From contig NZ_PSYW01000001.1 of the NCBI RefSeq assembly GCF_003383095.1, positions 620,001 through 684,000 on the forward strand: a DNA stretch of 64,000 nt, written 5' to 3'. Source of the stretch: Haloferax sp. Atlit-12N (lineage in GTDB: Archaea; Halobacteriota; Halobacteria; Halobacteriales; Haloferacaceae). Made by a program: the position numbers and the translations under genes. How positions within the stretch are numbered: position 1 is the stretch's first letter; every line of letters starts with the position of its first letter. Shown here piece by piece: positions 18,635-26,486 of the stretch. The notes beneath the pieces were generated by a model. That model saw only the letters and a program-made list of their open reading frames with translations. It had not been told where the DNA came from and searched no databases.

Positions 18635-20389
18635 ATGACCCGAGATTACTCGCGGCGGACAGTCCTCGCCACGCTCGGTGCCCTCACGGCATCCGGCGTG
18701 GCCGGCACCTCGCTCGCGGACAGTCACTCGACGGCAGACTCGGACACGGTCACGACCGAGGATTGGTCGCAGTCTCGTGCCGAACCGGGACGCACCGGCG
18801 CAGTCGCTCCCGAATCGGCGCCCGACGACGAGTACGCCGCCCTGTCGTGGCTCGACGGAACGTGGCATAGGACCAGCGCGAACGAGGTACTCGTCGACGA
18901 CGGGGCCGTCTTCCAGACGTTCTACACCAACGACAGCACGTTCCGCGGGGGCGTCGTCGCCTACGAGGCCGACACCGGTGAGGAACGCTGGAAATACATC
19001 GCGCCGGAGTACGGAGCGTCAGAACCCGGAATCGGCCGAGTGACCGACACACCAGCAGTGGCAGAAGGGACGCTCTTCGTGACGAGCGAGGCAGGCTACA
19101 CCGATTCTGATGTCAAATACGGTGGTCTCCACGCGCTCGACCTGGATACCGGCGAAATTAATTGGCAGAAGACACCAGCGGACTACGCGAGCCCGGACGC
19201 CAAGTGGCTCGGGACGCCGCTCATCGCCGACGGCTCCCTCTACGTCCAACACCTGACAAACGCCAGCGCAGACCCGGACCAACAGGAATCGGTCGTCGTG
19301 GAACTCGACCCCGAGAGCGGCGAAGTCGTGTGGCGCTCCGACGCGTCGTACCGGTCCTATCCCTACATTGGCGACGACGAGACGCTCTACGGGATGGCGA
19401 CGTACACCGACGCGAAGAACGAACTCGTCGCGTGGAACGCGAACGACGGGAGCAGGCGGTGGACAGCGGTGCTGGAAGACGGTGTGAACTTCGCCGACTC
19501 GGCCCACAAAAACGGTCGTATCTACCGTTCCTCCGGGAATCGGTTCCGAACGGACGAGATAAACCGAGTCGTCGCACACAGCGACGAGGACGGGAGCATC
19601 GAGTGGGAGACGAGACTCACACCCGACGGCGAGGAGTCGGCGCGGTTCATCAGCGCACCGGCCGTCGCCGACGGAACCGTCTACGTCACCACCGCGCTCG
19701 ACGTGGACTCGGTGGCCGAGGAGGGTATCCTCTCGACGGTCTACGCGCTCGACGCCGACACCGGGGACACGCTGTGGACACACGACACGTCGACGGAATT
19801 CCACGGCGACCCGAGCGTCGCCGGCGACACCGTCTACCTCGGGGGGAGCGCCATCCCCAAGGCTATCGGAGACCTCGAACGCGAACGCCGACACCCCACG
19901 ATACACGCGCTCTCGACCGAAGACGGGTCCCAGCAGTGGTCCTATCTGGTTCGACACGAGCAGGACGCACCGTCCCGAAAAGCATCGACGCCGGCGCTCG
20001 CGGGCGGACGAATCCTCACGGGCTATCTGGAAGAAGAGTCCACCGAGCAAGCCGGGGTGTTCGCCCTCGAAGGGAGTCCAGAGGCCCCCGATTCGAGGAA
20101 TCTCCCGCGCTCCTCGGACGCCCCGGTCGCCCGAATCGTCACCGACCCCGAAGACGCCGACTCGACGGACCTCGATTCCGGGACCACCGTCGGTCTCGAC
20201 GGGACCGCCTCGACGGGCGAGGTAGCGACCTACGAGTGGCAGTTCGGCGAGGGCGCGTCGTTCGAGGCGCGCGGTTCGACGACGGAGATTACGCTCGACT
20301 TCTGTGGGACGCTCGACGTGACGCTCCGCGTGACGGGTCCCGACGGCAACCAGAGCACCGACAGGGTTCGTCTCTCCACCGACAGATAG
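18635..20389 (+). CDS. Tat-exported PQQ-like beta-propeller protein with C-terminal PKD-like domain
   Basis: 584 residues. The twin-arginine signal SRRTVLATLGALTASGVAG directs folded export. Repeated blade motifs with ALDLDTGEINW, ELDPESGEVVW and ALDADTGDTLW are those of PQQ-dehydrogenase-like (WD40-fold) propellers. The last 90 residues (VGLDGTASTGEVATYEWQFGEG onward) look like a PKD Ig-like domain, a cell-surface adhesion module. No dehydrogenase active-site loop is evident, so the propeller may be a scaffold rather than an enzyme. The ATG at 18635 was preferred over a GTG two codons upstream. Confidence 0.85.
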   Translation: MTRDYSRRTVLATLGALTASGVAGTSLADSHSTADSDTVTTEDWSQSRAEPGRTGAVAPESAPDDEYAALSWLDGTWHRTSANEVLVDDGAVFQTFYTNDSTFRGGVVAYEADTGEERWKYIAPEYGASEPGIGRVTDTPAVAEGTLFVTSEAGYTDSDVKYGGLHALDLDTGEINWQKTPADYASPDAKWLGTPLIADGSLYVQHLTNASADPDQQESVVVELDPESGEVVWRSDASYRSYPYIGDDETLYGMATYTDAKNELVAWNANDGSRRWTAVLEDGVNFADSAHKNGRIYRSSGNRFRTDEINRVVAHSDEDGSIEWETRLTPDGEESARFISAPAVADGTVYVTTALDVDSVAEEGILSTVYALDADTGDTLWTHDTSTEFHGDPSVAGDTVYLGGSAIPKAIGDLERERRHPTIHALSTEDGSQQWSYLVRHEQDAPSRKASTPALAGGRILTGYLEEESTEQAGVFALEGSPEAPDSRNLPRSSDAPVARIVTDPEDADSTDLDSGTTVGLDGTASTGEVATYEWQFGEGASFEARGSTTEITLDFCGTLDVTLRVTGPDGNQSTDRVRLSTDR

Positions 20390-20457
20390 TCGCACAAGCG
20401 GGACCGCGGCTTACCCCCGTCGCCCCATTTTTCCACCGGTCGTCCGAACTCGATGGT

Positions 20458-20769
20458 ATGCCCCGCGAGTACGACAAACTCGTCCGCGACGACATTCCCC
20501 GAATCGTCCGCGAGTCGGGCGAGACGCCGGTCGTCCACGCCGCCGACGACGAGGAGTTCGACCGCCGACTGCGCGAGAAACTGGTCGAAGAGGCCGAAGA
20601 GTTCGCCGAATCCGGACGCGTCGAAGAACTCGCAGACGTGTACGCCATCGTCGACGCGGTCCTCGACCGACGCGACGAGGATTGGGAGACGGTCCAGACG
20701 ACAGCACGAGAGAAAGCGGCCGAGCGCGGTGGATTCGAAGACGGCATCGTGCTCGAACGGGTGGAGTGA
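20458..20769 (+). CDS. MazG-like NTP pyrophosphohydrolase
   Basis: 103 residues starting MPREYDKLVRDDIPRIV, typical of the phosphoribosyl-ATP pyrophosphohydrolase-like all-alpha NTP pyrophosphatase family. The metal-binding Glu/Asp residues appear in KLVEEAEEF and EELADVYAIVDAV (ExxE ... ExxD pattern). Such enzymes hydrolyse nucleoside triphosphates, often damaged ones, to monophosphates. It follows the propeller gene by about 70 bp with its own ATG; not a his operon context, so house-cleaning is more likely than histidine synthesis. Confidence 0.82.
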   Translation: MPREYDKLVRDDIPRIVRESGETPVVHAADDEEFDRRLREKLVEEAEEFAESGRVEELADVYAIVDAVLDRRDEDWETVQTTAREKAAERGGFEDGIVLERVE

Positions 20770-20850
20770 GGGCTGCGCGGTCGAAGCGGGTTCCCGGCAC
20801 CCGCCACCGATTCTCCCACGTTTTTCACCGCGCGCGCCCTCGGCCGAGAC

Positions 20851-21840
20851 ATGGACAACGCACTCGTCATCGGCGGCACGCGATTCATTGGCCGCCACCT
20901 CGTCTCGGAACTCCTCGACAGCGGCTACGCCGTGACCATCTTCAACCGCGGCAACCACGACAACCCCTTCGAGGACGACCCGCGCGTCCAGCACGTCCAG
21001 GGCGACCGAACGGACGACGAGGCGCTCCGGACCGCGAAACTGACCGTCGACCCCGACGCCGTGTTCGACTGCGTGGCGTACAAGCCCGCCGAGGTCGCTT
21101 CGGCGGTCGACATCTTCGCCGACGTGGACGCCTACGTCTACATCTCCAGCGGCGCGGCCTACGGAAGCGAGGTCATCCCGAAGCGCGAAAACGAGACGCC
21201 GCTTTGCGACTGCACCGACGAGCAGGCGGCGGACGACTCGGGCGCGAGCTACGGCCCGCGGAAGGCCGAGGGCGACCGGGTCGTCTTCGAGGCGGCCTCG
21301 CGAGGTATCAACGCGATGTCCATCCGCCCCTGTATCGTCTACGGCCCGGAGGACTACACCGAGCGCCTCGACTACTGGATCGACCGCGTGCTAAACTACG
21401 ACCGCGTCGTCGTTCCCGGCGACGGGACGAACGTCTGGCACCGCGCCTACGTCGAGGACGTGGCGAGCGCGATGCGTGTCGTCGCCGAGGAGGGCGAGGC
21501 TGGCGAGGCCTACAACGTCGGCGACCGACGGCTCGTGACGCTCGAAGAGATGGTTCAGGTCATCGCCGACGCCGCGAGCACCGACGTCGAAGTCGTCCAC
21601 GCGGGCGAGCGCGAACTCGCCGCGGCGGGCCTCTCGATGGACGGTTTCATCCTCTACCGCGGCTACCCGCACGTCCTCGCGACGGACAAACTCGCCCGAC
21701 TCGGCTGGGAATCGACCCCCGTCGAGGAGGCGATGCGCCGGTCGGTCGCCGACCACCGCGACAGCGACCGCGACGGCTCCGAACACGACCCCGGCCGCGA
21801 GGCCGAAGAACGCGTGCTTTCGATTCTCGACACGCTCTGA
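20851..21840 (+). CDS. NAD-dependent epimerase/dehydratase (extended SDR)
   Basis: 329 residues. The Rossmann motif VIGGTRFIG at about 6-14 binds NAD(P). The catalytic region shows YISSGAAYG and a Tyr-x-x-x-Lys-like SYGPRKAEGD. The extended C-terminal half (YNVGDRRLVTLEEMVQVI) is the sugar-nucleotide binding region of UDP-sugar epimerase relatives. The exact substrate is unknown; chloroplast RNA-binding CSP41-like relatives share this look. Confidence 0.85.
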   Translation: MDNALVIGGTRFIGRHLVSELLDSGYAVTIFNRGNHDNPFEDDPRVQHVQGDRTDDEALRTAKLTVDPDAVFDCVAYKPAEVASAVDIFADVDAYVYISSGAAYGSEVIPKRENETPLCDCTDEQAADDSGASYGPRKAEGDRVVFEAASRGINAMSIRPCIVYGPEDYTERLDYWIDRVLNYDRVVVPGDGTNVWHRAYVEDVASAMRVVAEEGEAGEAYNVGDRRLVTLEEMVQVIADAASTDVEVVHAGERELAAAGLSMDGFILYRGYPHVLATDKLARLGWESTPVEEAMRRSVADHRDSDRDGSEHDPGREAEERVLSILDTL

Positions 21841-21852
21841 GAGCGCCGTCGC

Positions 21853-22542
21853 TCAGTTGAACTGGCCGTCGTGGTCCATCTCGGGGACCTCGTCTTCGAG
21901 CCACTCGCGGAACCACTTGACGCGCTTGAGCCGCTGGTGAGCGAAGCTCTGGGCCGTGTCGGTTTCGAGACGCTCTGAGGCGTCGCGGCCGCGCTCGAAG
22001 ACGCGCTCGACCATCTCGGCGGCGTCCATGTGCGTCCGCGCCTCGTAGCCCATCCGCAGGAGCATCAGCGCGGTGCCGTTCGCGCCGATTTTGTCGAGGA
22101 TGTCGGCCTCGATGAGACAGCGCGTCTCCAGCGACACGTCCGTCAGCGGCCCCTGATACGAGTGGTCGGAGACGACCTGACACACCTGTTCGAGGAAGGA
22201 CTCGGGGTAGTCGCCGTGGGTGCTGAGGAACTCGCGGGCGACGCGAGCGCCCTCCTCGGCGTGGACCTCCTGGTCCGCTTCGAGCTTCGAGATGTCGTGA
22301 AAGAGGGCGGCGACGCGGACGACGTCCACGTCCGCGCCCTCGCGGTCGGCGATGCGCGTCGCGAGGTCGACGACGTTGAGGATGTGGTTGAATCGGTACT
22401 CCGCGGAGTGCCACGGGTACCAGCGCATCCGCCCGCCGTCGTCTTCGTTTTCGACGCTCGCAGAGAGATAGTCCGAGACGAAGCGCTTCATATCCTCGAA
22501 CTCCGCGTCGGAGACGGCCGACTCTTTGATTTCAACGCCCAC
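21853..22542 (-). CDS. HD-domain hydrolase
   Basis: 229 residues. The HD superfamily metal site is complete in outline: His53 in RFNHILNV, His82-Asp83 in LFHDISKLE, later His residues (AEEGARV region and VVSDHSYQG), and the Asp in IEADILDKIG. The family hydrolyses phosphomonoesters or cyclic/modified nucleotides in the cytoplasm. It is convergent with the SDR gene, 12 bp apart, and divergent from alaX across a 195-bp gap with no supported open frame. Substrate unknown. Confidence 0.85.
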   Translation of the reverse strand: MGVEIKESAVSDAEFEDMKRFVSDYLSASVENEDDGGRMRWYPWHSAEYRFNHILNVVDLATRIADREGADVDVVRVAALFHDISKLEADQEVHAEEGARVAREFLSTHGDYPESFLEQVCQVVSDHSYQGPLTDVSLETRCLIEADILDKIGANGTALMLLRMGYEARTHMDAAEMVERVFERGRDASERLETDTAQSFAHQRLKRVKWFREWLEDEVPEMDHDGQFN

Positions 22543-22737
22543 GGCAGAACCTCCGTAGGTGTTGGCACGTGCGTATTCTCATTACACGGAATGAGGGTCG
22601 TTCCACTCTTAGGCGTTACGACCACCCTGAGTCGCGGGAACCGTGCTCTCGGGCGAACAGACCGGGTCTCGTGGGCGGCAGTGTGACTCGGTGCCACATC
22701 GACGGGAGTTAACTCGACCGACCGCGTCGTCCCCGCC

Positions 22738-23424
22738 GTGACCGAAGCACGATACCTCGACGACGCGACGACACACGAGTTCGAGGCGACCGTCGAGACA
22801 GTCCGCGGCAGCGACCGCGTCGTTCTCGACCGGACCTACTTCTACCCGACCGGCGGCGGCCAGCCGAACGACACGGGCACCCTATCGGAAGACGGCGAGG
22901 ACGGCGACGTCGAGACGTGGGACGTGACGGACGTACGGAAACGCGACCGAATCGAACACGTCGTCGCGGCGCGGCGGCGCGCCCACAGCCGCTACCACAC
23001 GGCTCAGCACCTCCTCTCTGCGGTCCTCCTCGACGAGTTCGACGCCGAGACGACCGGCAACCAACTGTACGCCGACCACGCGCACCTCGACTGCGCCTAC
23101 GGCCGCTTCGACGGCGACGACCTCCGGACCATCGAGACGCGCCTGAACGACCTCGTCGCGTCCGACCTCCCCGTCCGGTGGTACAGCCTCGACCGCGAGG
23201 AGGCCGAGGCGACGCTCGACCCCGAGCGAACCCGACTGCACCTGCTTCCGGACTCGATTCGGGAGGTCCGAATCGTCGAAATCGGCGACGCTGACGACCC
23301 CTTCGACCGGACCGCCTGCGCGGGGACGCACGTCTCGACGACGGGCGACATCGGCACGGTCTCCGTCACCGGCCGGACGACCCAAGGCTCGGCTCACGAG
23401 CGCGTGAACTTCGTCCTCGAATAG
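22738..23424 (+). CDS. alaX: Alanyl-tRNA editing protein AlaX
   Basis: 228 residues with a GTG start. The zinc-binding site of the AlaRS editing domain is visible: HTAQHLL near residue 83 and CAGTHVS near 195. The opening segment VLDRTYFYPTGGGQPNDTG is the conserved AlaX substrate loop. It is a free-standing trans-editing factor hydrolysing mischarged Ser- or Gly-tRNA-Ala. At this length it is an AlaX of the medium/large class without the C-Ala domain. Confidence 0.93.
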   Translation: MTEARYLDDATTHEFEATVETVRGSDRVVLDRTYFYPTGGGQPNDTGTLSEDGEDGDVETWDVTDVRKRDRIEHVVAARRRAHSRYHTAQHLLSAVLLDEFDAETTGNQLYADHAHLDCAYGRFDGDDLRTIETRLNDLVASDLPVRWYSLDREEAEATLDPERTRLHLLPDSIREVRIVEIGDADDPFDRTACAGTHVSTTGDIGTVSVTGRTTQGSAHERVNFVLE

Positions 23425-23463
23425 CCGATTCGGCCCCGGCTGAACCCGACTGACCCCCCGCGA

Positions 23464-24240
23464 CTACGCCGACTGGGGCGCTTCTGTCCGTGCTCGCGGC
23501 TCGCACACCCACCCTTCCTTGACCGGGACCAGTTCGTAGCCCGCCTCCCGGAGCAGGGCCTTCGCCGCCGCCTCGTCGTGGCTCCCGCGGGCGTCGTGCA
23601 GTTCGAAATACACCGTCGGCCGGTGCTCGCGGAGGACCGTTTCCGCCCCCCGGAGCACGTTCAGACCGAACCCCTCGACGTCTACCTTCAGGTGGTCCGG
23701 CGGCGGGATTCTCTCGGAATCGACGAGCGAGTCCAGCCGCCGCATCGACACCGACGCCGTGTCGACGACCCGCGCCTCCCACGCGCTCGCGTGGTCCCGC
23801 GAGAACGAGCCCAGTTCGTCGTAGCTCGACAGGTGGAACTCCCGAGATTCGTCGGCGTCACCGAGGCCGCAGTCGAGCAGGTCCACCTGGTCGTCGAAGT
23901 CGTTCACCTCGACGTTCGCCCGCAACTGGTCGACGACCTCGGGATGCGGTTCGACGGCGACCACCCGCGCGGAGGACTCACTGGCCGCGACCGCGAGCGT
24001 GTACGTCCCCGTGTTCGCGCCCACGTCGACCACCACGTCGCCGTCGTCGAGACCGAGCAACAGCGCCTGTAGGAGCACGTCGTTGCCGTGGCGGTTGTAC
24101 AGTTCGTAGCTCCTGAAACTCGTCCGCCCGACGTGTTTTTTCGTGGCGACGAGCTGTCGCTCGTAGTTCGCCCGAACGAGCGCGTAGTGGAGGGAGTACG
24201 CGAGGTGGCGAGCGGCCGATACCGGATGCAGCAGAGACAC
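23464..24240 (-). CDS. FkbM-family methyltransferase
   Basis: 258 residues. SAM-binding motif I is VVVDVGANTGTYT at about 69-81, followed by VVAVEPHPEVVDQLRANV (motif II). The later HLKVDVEGFGLNVLRGAE is the FkbM signature. Members O-methylate sugars or other small molecules, often for cell-surface glycans. The N-terminal 60 residues are basic and helical. It borders the AT-rich island, and its composition is like the core genome, so the island boundary lies just beyond its start. Confidence 0.88.
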   Translation of the reverse strand: MSLLHPVSAARHLAYSLHYALVRANYERQLVATKKHVGRTSFRSYELYNRHGNDVLLQALLLGLDDGDVVVDVGANTGTYTLAVAASESSARVVAVEPHPEVVDQLRANVEVNDFDDQVDLLDCGLGDADESREFHLSSYDELGSFSRDHASAWEARVVDTASVSMRRLDSLVDSERIPPPDHLKVDVEGFGLNVLRGAETVLREHRPTVYFELHDARGSHDEAAAKALLREAGYELVPVKEGWVCEPRARTEAPQSA

Positions 24241-24467
24241 GTTAGTATACTGTCATTGTGTGTCGATAAAAATCACTCGGCGGCGAAGTGACTCGGCGTG
24301 TCGTGTTTTTGAGTTGGAACTATACCGGGTAACCACCCATCTTCGAACTTCGTCATATATTTTCTTCACTGCATTTTTGCTGGCGAATCTGTCTTTTCAG
24401 AGCAGTAGACGAAAACGCTACATCAAAGAAGAAGCACAGAAACTAAACGCTCACACTTCACCTCGGT

Positions 24468-25115
24468 CTAATTTTCTCCGTCTTCTTTCTGGGTGAACTT
24501 ACGTAGGATTTTTCTGGCTTGTCTCTTACCAGGTGGAGTCAATTTGACTGTTGCAGAAGGTCCTCTCCCTGCTCTATTGAAGTATCGATCTCCTTCACCC
24601 TGGTACATATTTGCCATCCCCGAAGAGGGGATGCTAGATAATTCAAGCGCATCCTTGAGCTTTGATGACTTTACACGGTTTACCTCGTAGCACTCATGCC
24701 ACACATACAGCAGTATTAGTGAAGCGACCCGTTGTCGGTCTGTTTGTCTTTTTCCAATCTTCCCTAACTCTTCAGAATACAATACTGGCATCTCGTCGTC
24801 ATCAGGGTTTACATGGAGAAATCTCTCAAGTTGACTCTCAGGCACATGAAGTTGTGATGCAATTGAGTGTAATGGACCCGGTTCTGTATTCTCTTCTTCA
24901 GCTCTATTTTGAGCAAAAGATTCCAAAGAAGTGCTTTCAGTTTTATCTGATTCAATTTCTGGAGTCACTTGACCCCCATCGAATTCATTAAACTGGTCTT
25001 GATTATTCTCGATAAATCTCATGAGATCAAGGACCTCTTCTTGGTAATTCTCGTCGTTTAGAGCGTGTATCTCTACAGTCATCGGCCCATACTCGAATGT
25101 CACAGTAGTTTCCAT
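24468..25115 (-). CDS. Island protein with probable C-terminal winged helix, unknown
   Basis: 215 residues with AT-rich, non-halophile codon use. The N-terminus (FEYGPMTVEIHALND then a helix) looks like a small beta-beta-alpha unit. A polar linker of about 60 residues follows. Residues 135-205 read like a helical region and winged helix, with basic and Tyr-rich turns (NMYQGEGDRYFNRAGRG) and a basic tail. A DNA-binding role is inferred only from this pattern. The upstream in-frame stop lies nine codons before the ATG, so the start is well bounded. I do not recognise the family. Confidence 0.6.
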   Translation of the reverse strand: METTVTFEYGPMTVEIHALNDENYQEEVLDLMRFIENNQDQFNEFDGGQVTPEIESDKTESTSLESFAQNRAEEENTEPGPLHSIASQLHVPESQLERFLHVNPDDDEMPVLYSEELGKIGKRQTDRQRVASLILLYVWHECYEVNRVKSSKLKDALELSSIPSSGMANMYQGEGDRYFNRAGRGPSATVKLTPPGKRQARKILRKFTQKEDGEN

Positions 25116-25362
25116 TTCTACTTGAGACAGTCGGATTCTTCAGGCATAATTCTTTCCCAGGGATGAATAATATCTCCGCAGTTTTGGATTCAGGGATTTC
25201 CCAACCATGAACTATTCTCTTGTGTACCATGATTTGGGTGCCTAGTGGCGCAAAATCGTCCAATATTGGTACCGGGTTTGATTCGGTCAGAACTCCCAGG
25301 GATTGAGATATAGGTTTGAACTCTTTATTCTCGGAGTAACGCTTATGTGTCCCCACACGCAT
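25027..25362 (-). CDS. Doubtful small gene overlapping the start of the 24468-25115 gene
   Basis: 111 residues. The first 80 residues (from MRVGTHKRYSE to IPGKELCLKNP) have a plausible protein composition, while the last 28 overlap the next gene in another frame and read like shadow (Arg/Ser-rich). It may be a real short gene with an 89-bp overlap, or the 5' part of one longer gene broken by a frameshift near 25027-25115. No domain recognised. Confidence 0.3.
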   Translation of the reverse strand: MRVGTHKRYSENKEFKPISQSLGVLTESNPVPILDDFAPLGTQIMVHKRIVHGWEIPESKTAEILFIPGKELCLKNPTVSSRNGNYCDIRVWADDCRDTRSKRRELPRRGP

Positions 25363-25416
25363 GTTACATCAAACGTCGTAGTTCACGACCTAATCAATGT
25401 GAGAAACACAGTAAGT

Positions 25417-25454
25417 TCGGTCCGCGGAACCTGCCAGGGAACCGCGCGGACCGA
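25417..25454. repeat. 10-bp perfect inverted repeat in the island
   Basis: TCGGTCCGCG (25417-25426) and CGCGGACCGA (25445-25454) are exact inverse complements around an 18-nt spacer that itself carries direct repeats of GGAACC. A second shorter repeat, GGGAC-TTGGG-GTCCC, lies at 25490-25504. They occupy the 205-bp gap between divergent island genes, so operator or recombination-site roles are both possible. Confidence 0.45.
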
Positions 25455-25567
25455 TTGTGCAGCCCCTTCAACACCCCTATCTGGCCGAAGGGACTTGGGG
25501 TCCCTGCGACACGGTAGGCTATCAGGGCTTATCTATATCTAGATTAGCCTAAGCAAATAGTTTACCC

Positions 25568-26170
25568 ATGTCGCTATCGGTCGGATGCGGCACAATGAGC
25601 TCGACTACAGACTCAAACACAACCACCGACCATACGCCGTGGGACGAACTCACCCCGGCACGACAGCGAGTAGCAAAGACCGTTGCCTACGTCAACGGAC
25701 CTCAAACGTTCGAACGTCCAAACCTTCGCGACGACGTGAAGGAATCGACAGCCGTCGAGGATGTCATCGACGACAAAGACCGTGTACTCACCTCGCTGAA
25801 GTACACTCGGTTGCTGAACGACCTCGTCGACGACGGCTATCTCACCCTGGAATTTCAAGGGGGGACAAACCCCATCATCTTGGATGTCGAGTACGACTCG
25901 ACCCGAGACACCCGAAACTCAGCACCTTGGGGCGACGCAAGTGCTCTTCACACGCTAGTTAGTCAGGTGTGTGACCGCGAGGGTATCACACGAGACCTAC
26001 TCAGCGAGGTAGAGAATCCGTACGATGTCAACCAAGTCAGGCAGAAGGTGAACGAAGCTGTAGGCCGGACCGTGCTGCTCCCGTACGCCGACCCAAGTGA
26101 ATATCGCTTCACCAAAGAGACCTACTCACTCGTCAGTGAGAAGGTTCAGGCGGAGAAAGAAGAGCAGTAG
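25568..26170 (+). CDS. Island protein, unknown
   Basis: 200 residues from the first ATG; a second ATG at 25595 would give 191 residues. A Ser/Thr-rich acidic tail leads into a helical segment (ARQRVAKTVAYVNG ... RLLNDLVDDGYLTLEF) that could be a winged-helix-like unit, then GITRDLLSEVENPYDVNQVRQKVNEAV. The TATA-like TTATCTATATCTA about 25529-25541 fits the first ATG with a short leader. Its composition is intermediate between island and core. Function unknown. Confidence 0.6.
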   Translation: MSLSVGCGTMSSTTDSNTTTDHTPWDELTPARQRVAKTVAYVNGPQTFERPNLRDDVKESTAVEDVIDDKDRVLTSLKYTRLLNDLVDDGYLTLEFQGGTNPIILDVEYDSTRDTRNSAPWGDASALHTLVSQVCDREGITRDLLSEVENPYDVNQVRQKVNEAVGRTVLLPYADPSEYRFTKETYSLVSEKVQAEKEEQ

Positions 26171-26297
26171 GCTGCAGTTCTAGCCTCGGTTTACCTTTTT
26201 CTAGATTGTCAGTTGGCACTTACCACATCAAATCGGTGTGTCTATGCCTGTGTGGGCAACCCACTACAGACCTGAACTCGTAGGGTGTAGAACGGAC

Positions 26298-26326
26298 CGG
26301 TGACTGGACCACACCGGCACCAGTCA
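26298..26326. repeat. Nested inverted repeats 3' of tRNA-Gln
   Basis: Two overlapping inverted repeats share this stretch: CCGGTG/CACCGG (26298-26303 and 26312-26317) and TGACTGG/CCAGTCA (26301-26307 and 26320-26326). They lie just past the 3' end of the tRNA-Gln gene, where element attachment sites are normally found. They could instead shape the 3' trailer of the precursor tRNA. Confidence 0.35.
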
Positions 26327-26347
26327 GGATTAGAACGCTTGAAGTAG

Positions 26348-26451
26348 TAGTCCCGGGCGGATTCGAACCGCCGTCAGCGGCTGTCTTCTCGGCACGCAAT
26401 GAACCGTACCAATCCAAAGGCCGCTATGATTGGCCACTACACCACGGGACT
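26348..26451 (-). tRNA. tRNA-Gln (anticodon TTG) with a 31-nt intron
   Basis: The 5' AGTCCCG pairs with the 3' CGGGACT to form a full 7-bp acceptor stem, discriminator A, no encoded CCA. The T-arm is GGCGG-TTCGAAT-CCGCC. The anticodon stem GCGGC/GCCGC encloses the loop CTTTGG...A with anticodon TTG (Gln, CAA codons). A 31-nt intron (26383-26413) interrupts the loop after position 37, the canonical archaeal site for splicing by the tRNA endonuclease at a bulge-helix-bulge. Total length is 104 nt, 73 after splicing. Confidence 0.93.
26383..26413 (-). other. tRNA-Gln intron
   Basis: 31 nt between tRNA positions 37 and 38, starting ATTGG and ending AAGAC on the RNA strand. It restores a perfect 5-bp anticodon stem when removed. 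No C/D-box guide features are visible, unlike the much longer haloarchaeal tRNA-Trp intron. Confidence 0.88.
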
Positions 26452-26486
26452 GACATCTGAAATTGGGTGATGCCGGCACAATAACC

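Noticed and set aside
25268-25300. A stretch partly like the tRNA-Gln 3' half (CCGGG...GATTCG) that could be a second attachment site.
   Set aside because: Only a few scattered matches and no continuous run; it is not a convincing duplicate.
26383-26413. tRNA-Gln intron as a C/D-box guide RNA.
   Set aside because: Too short, and I see no paired C and D boxes.
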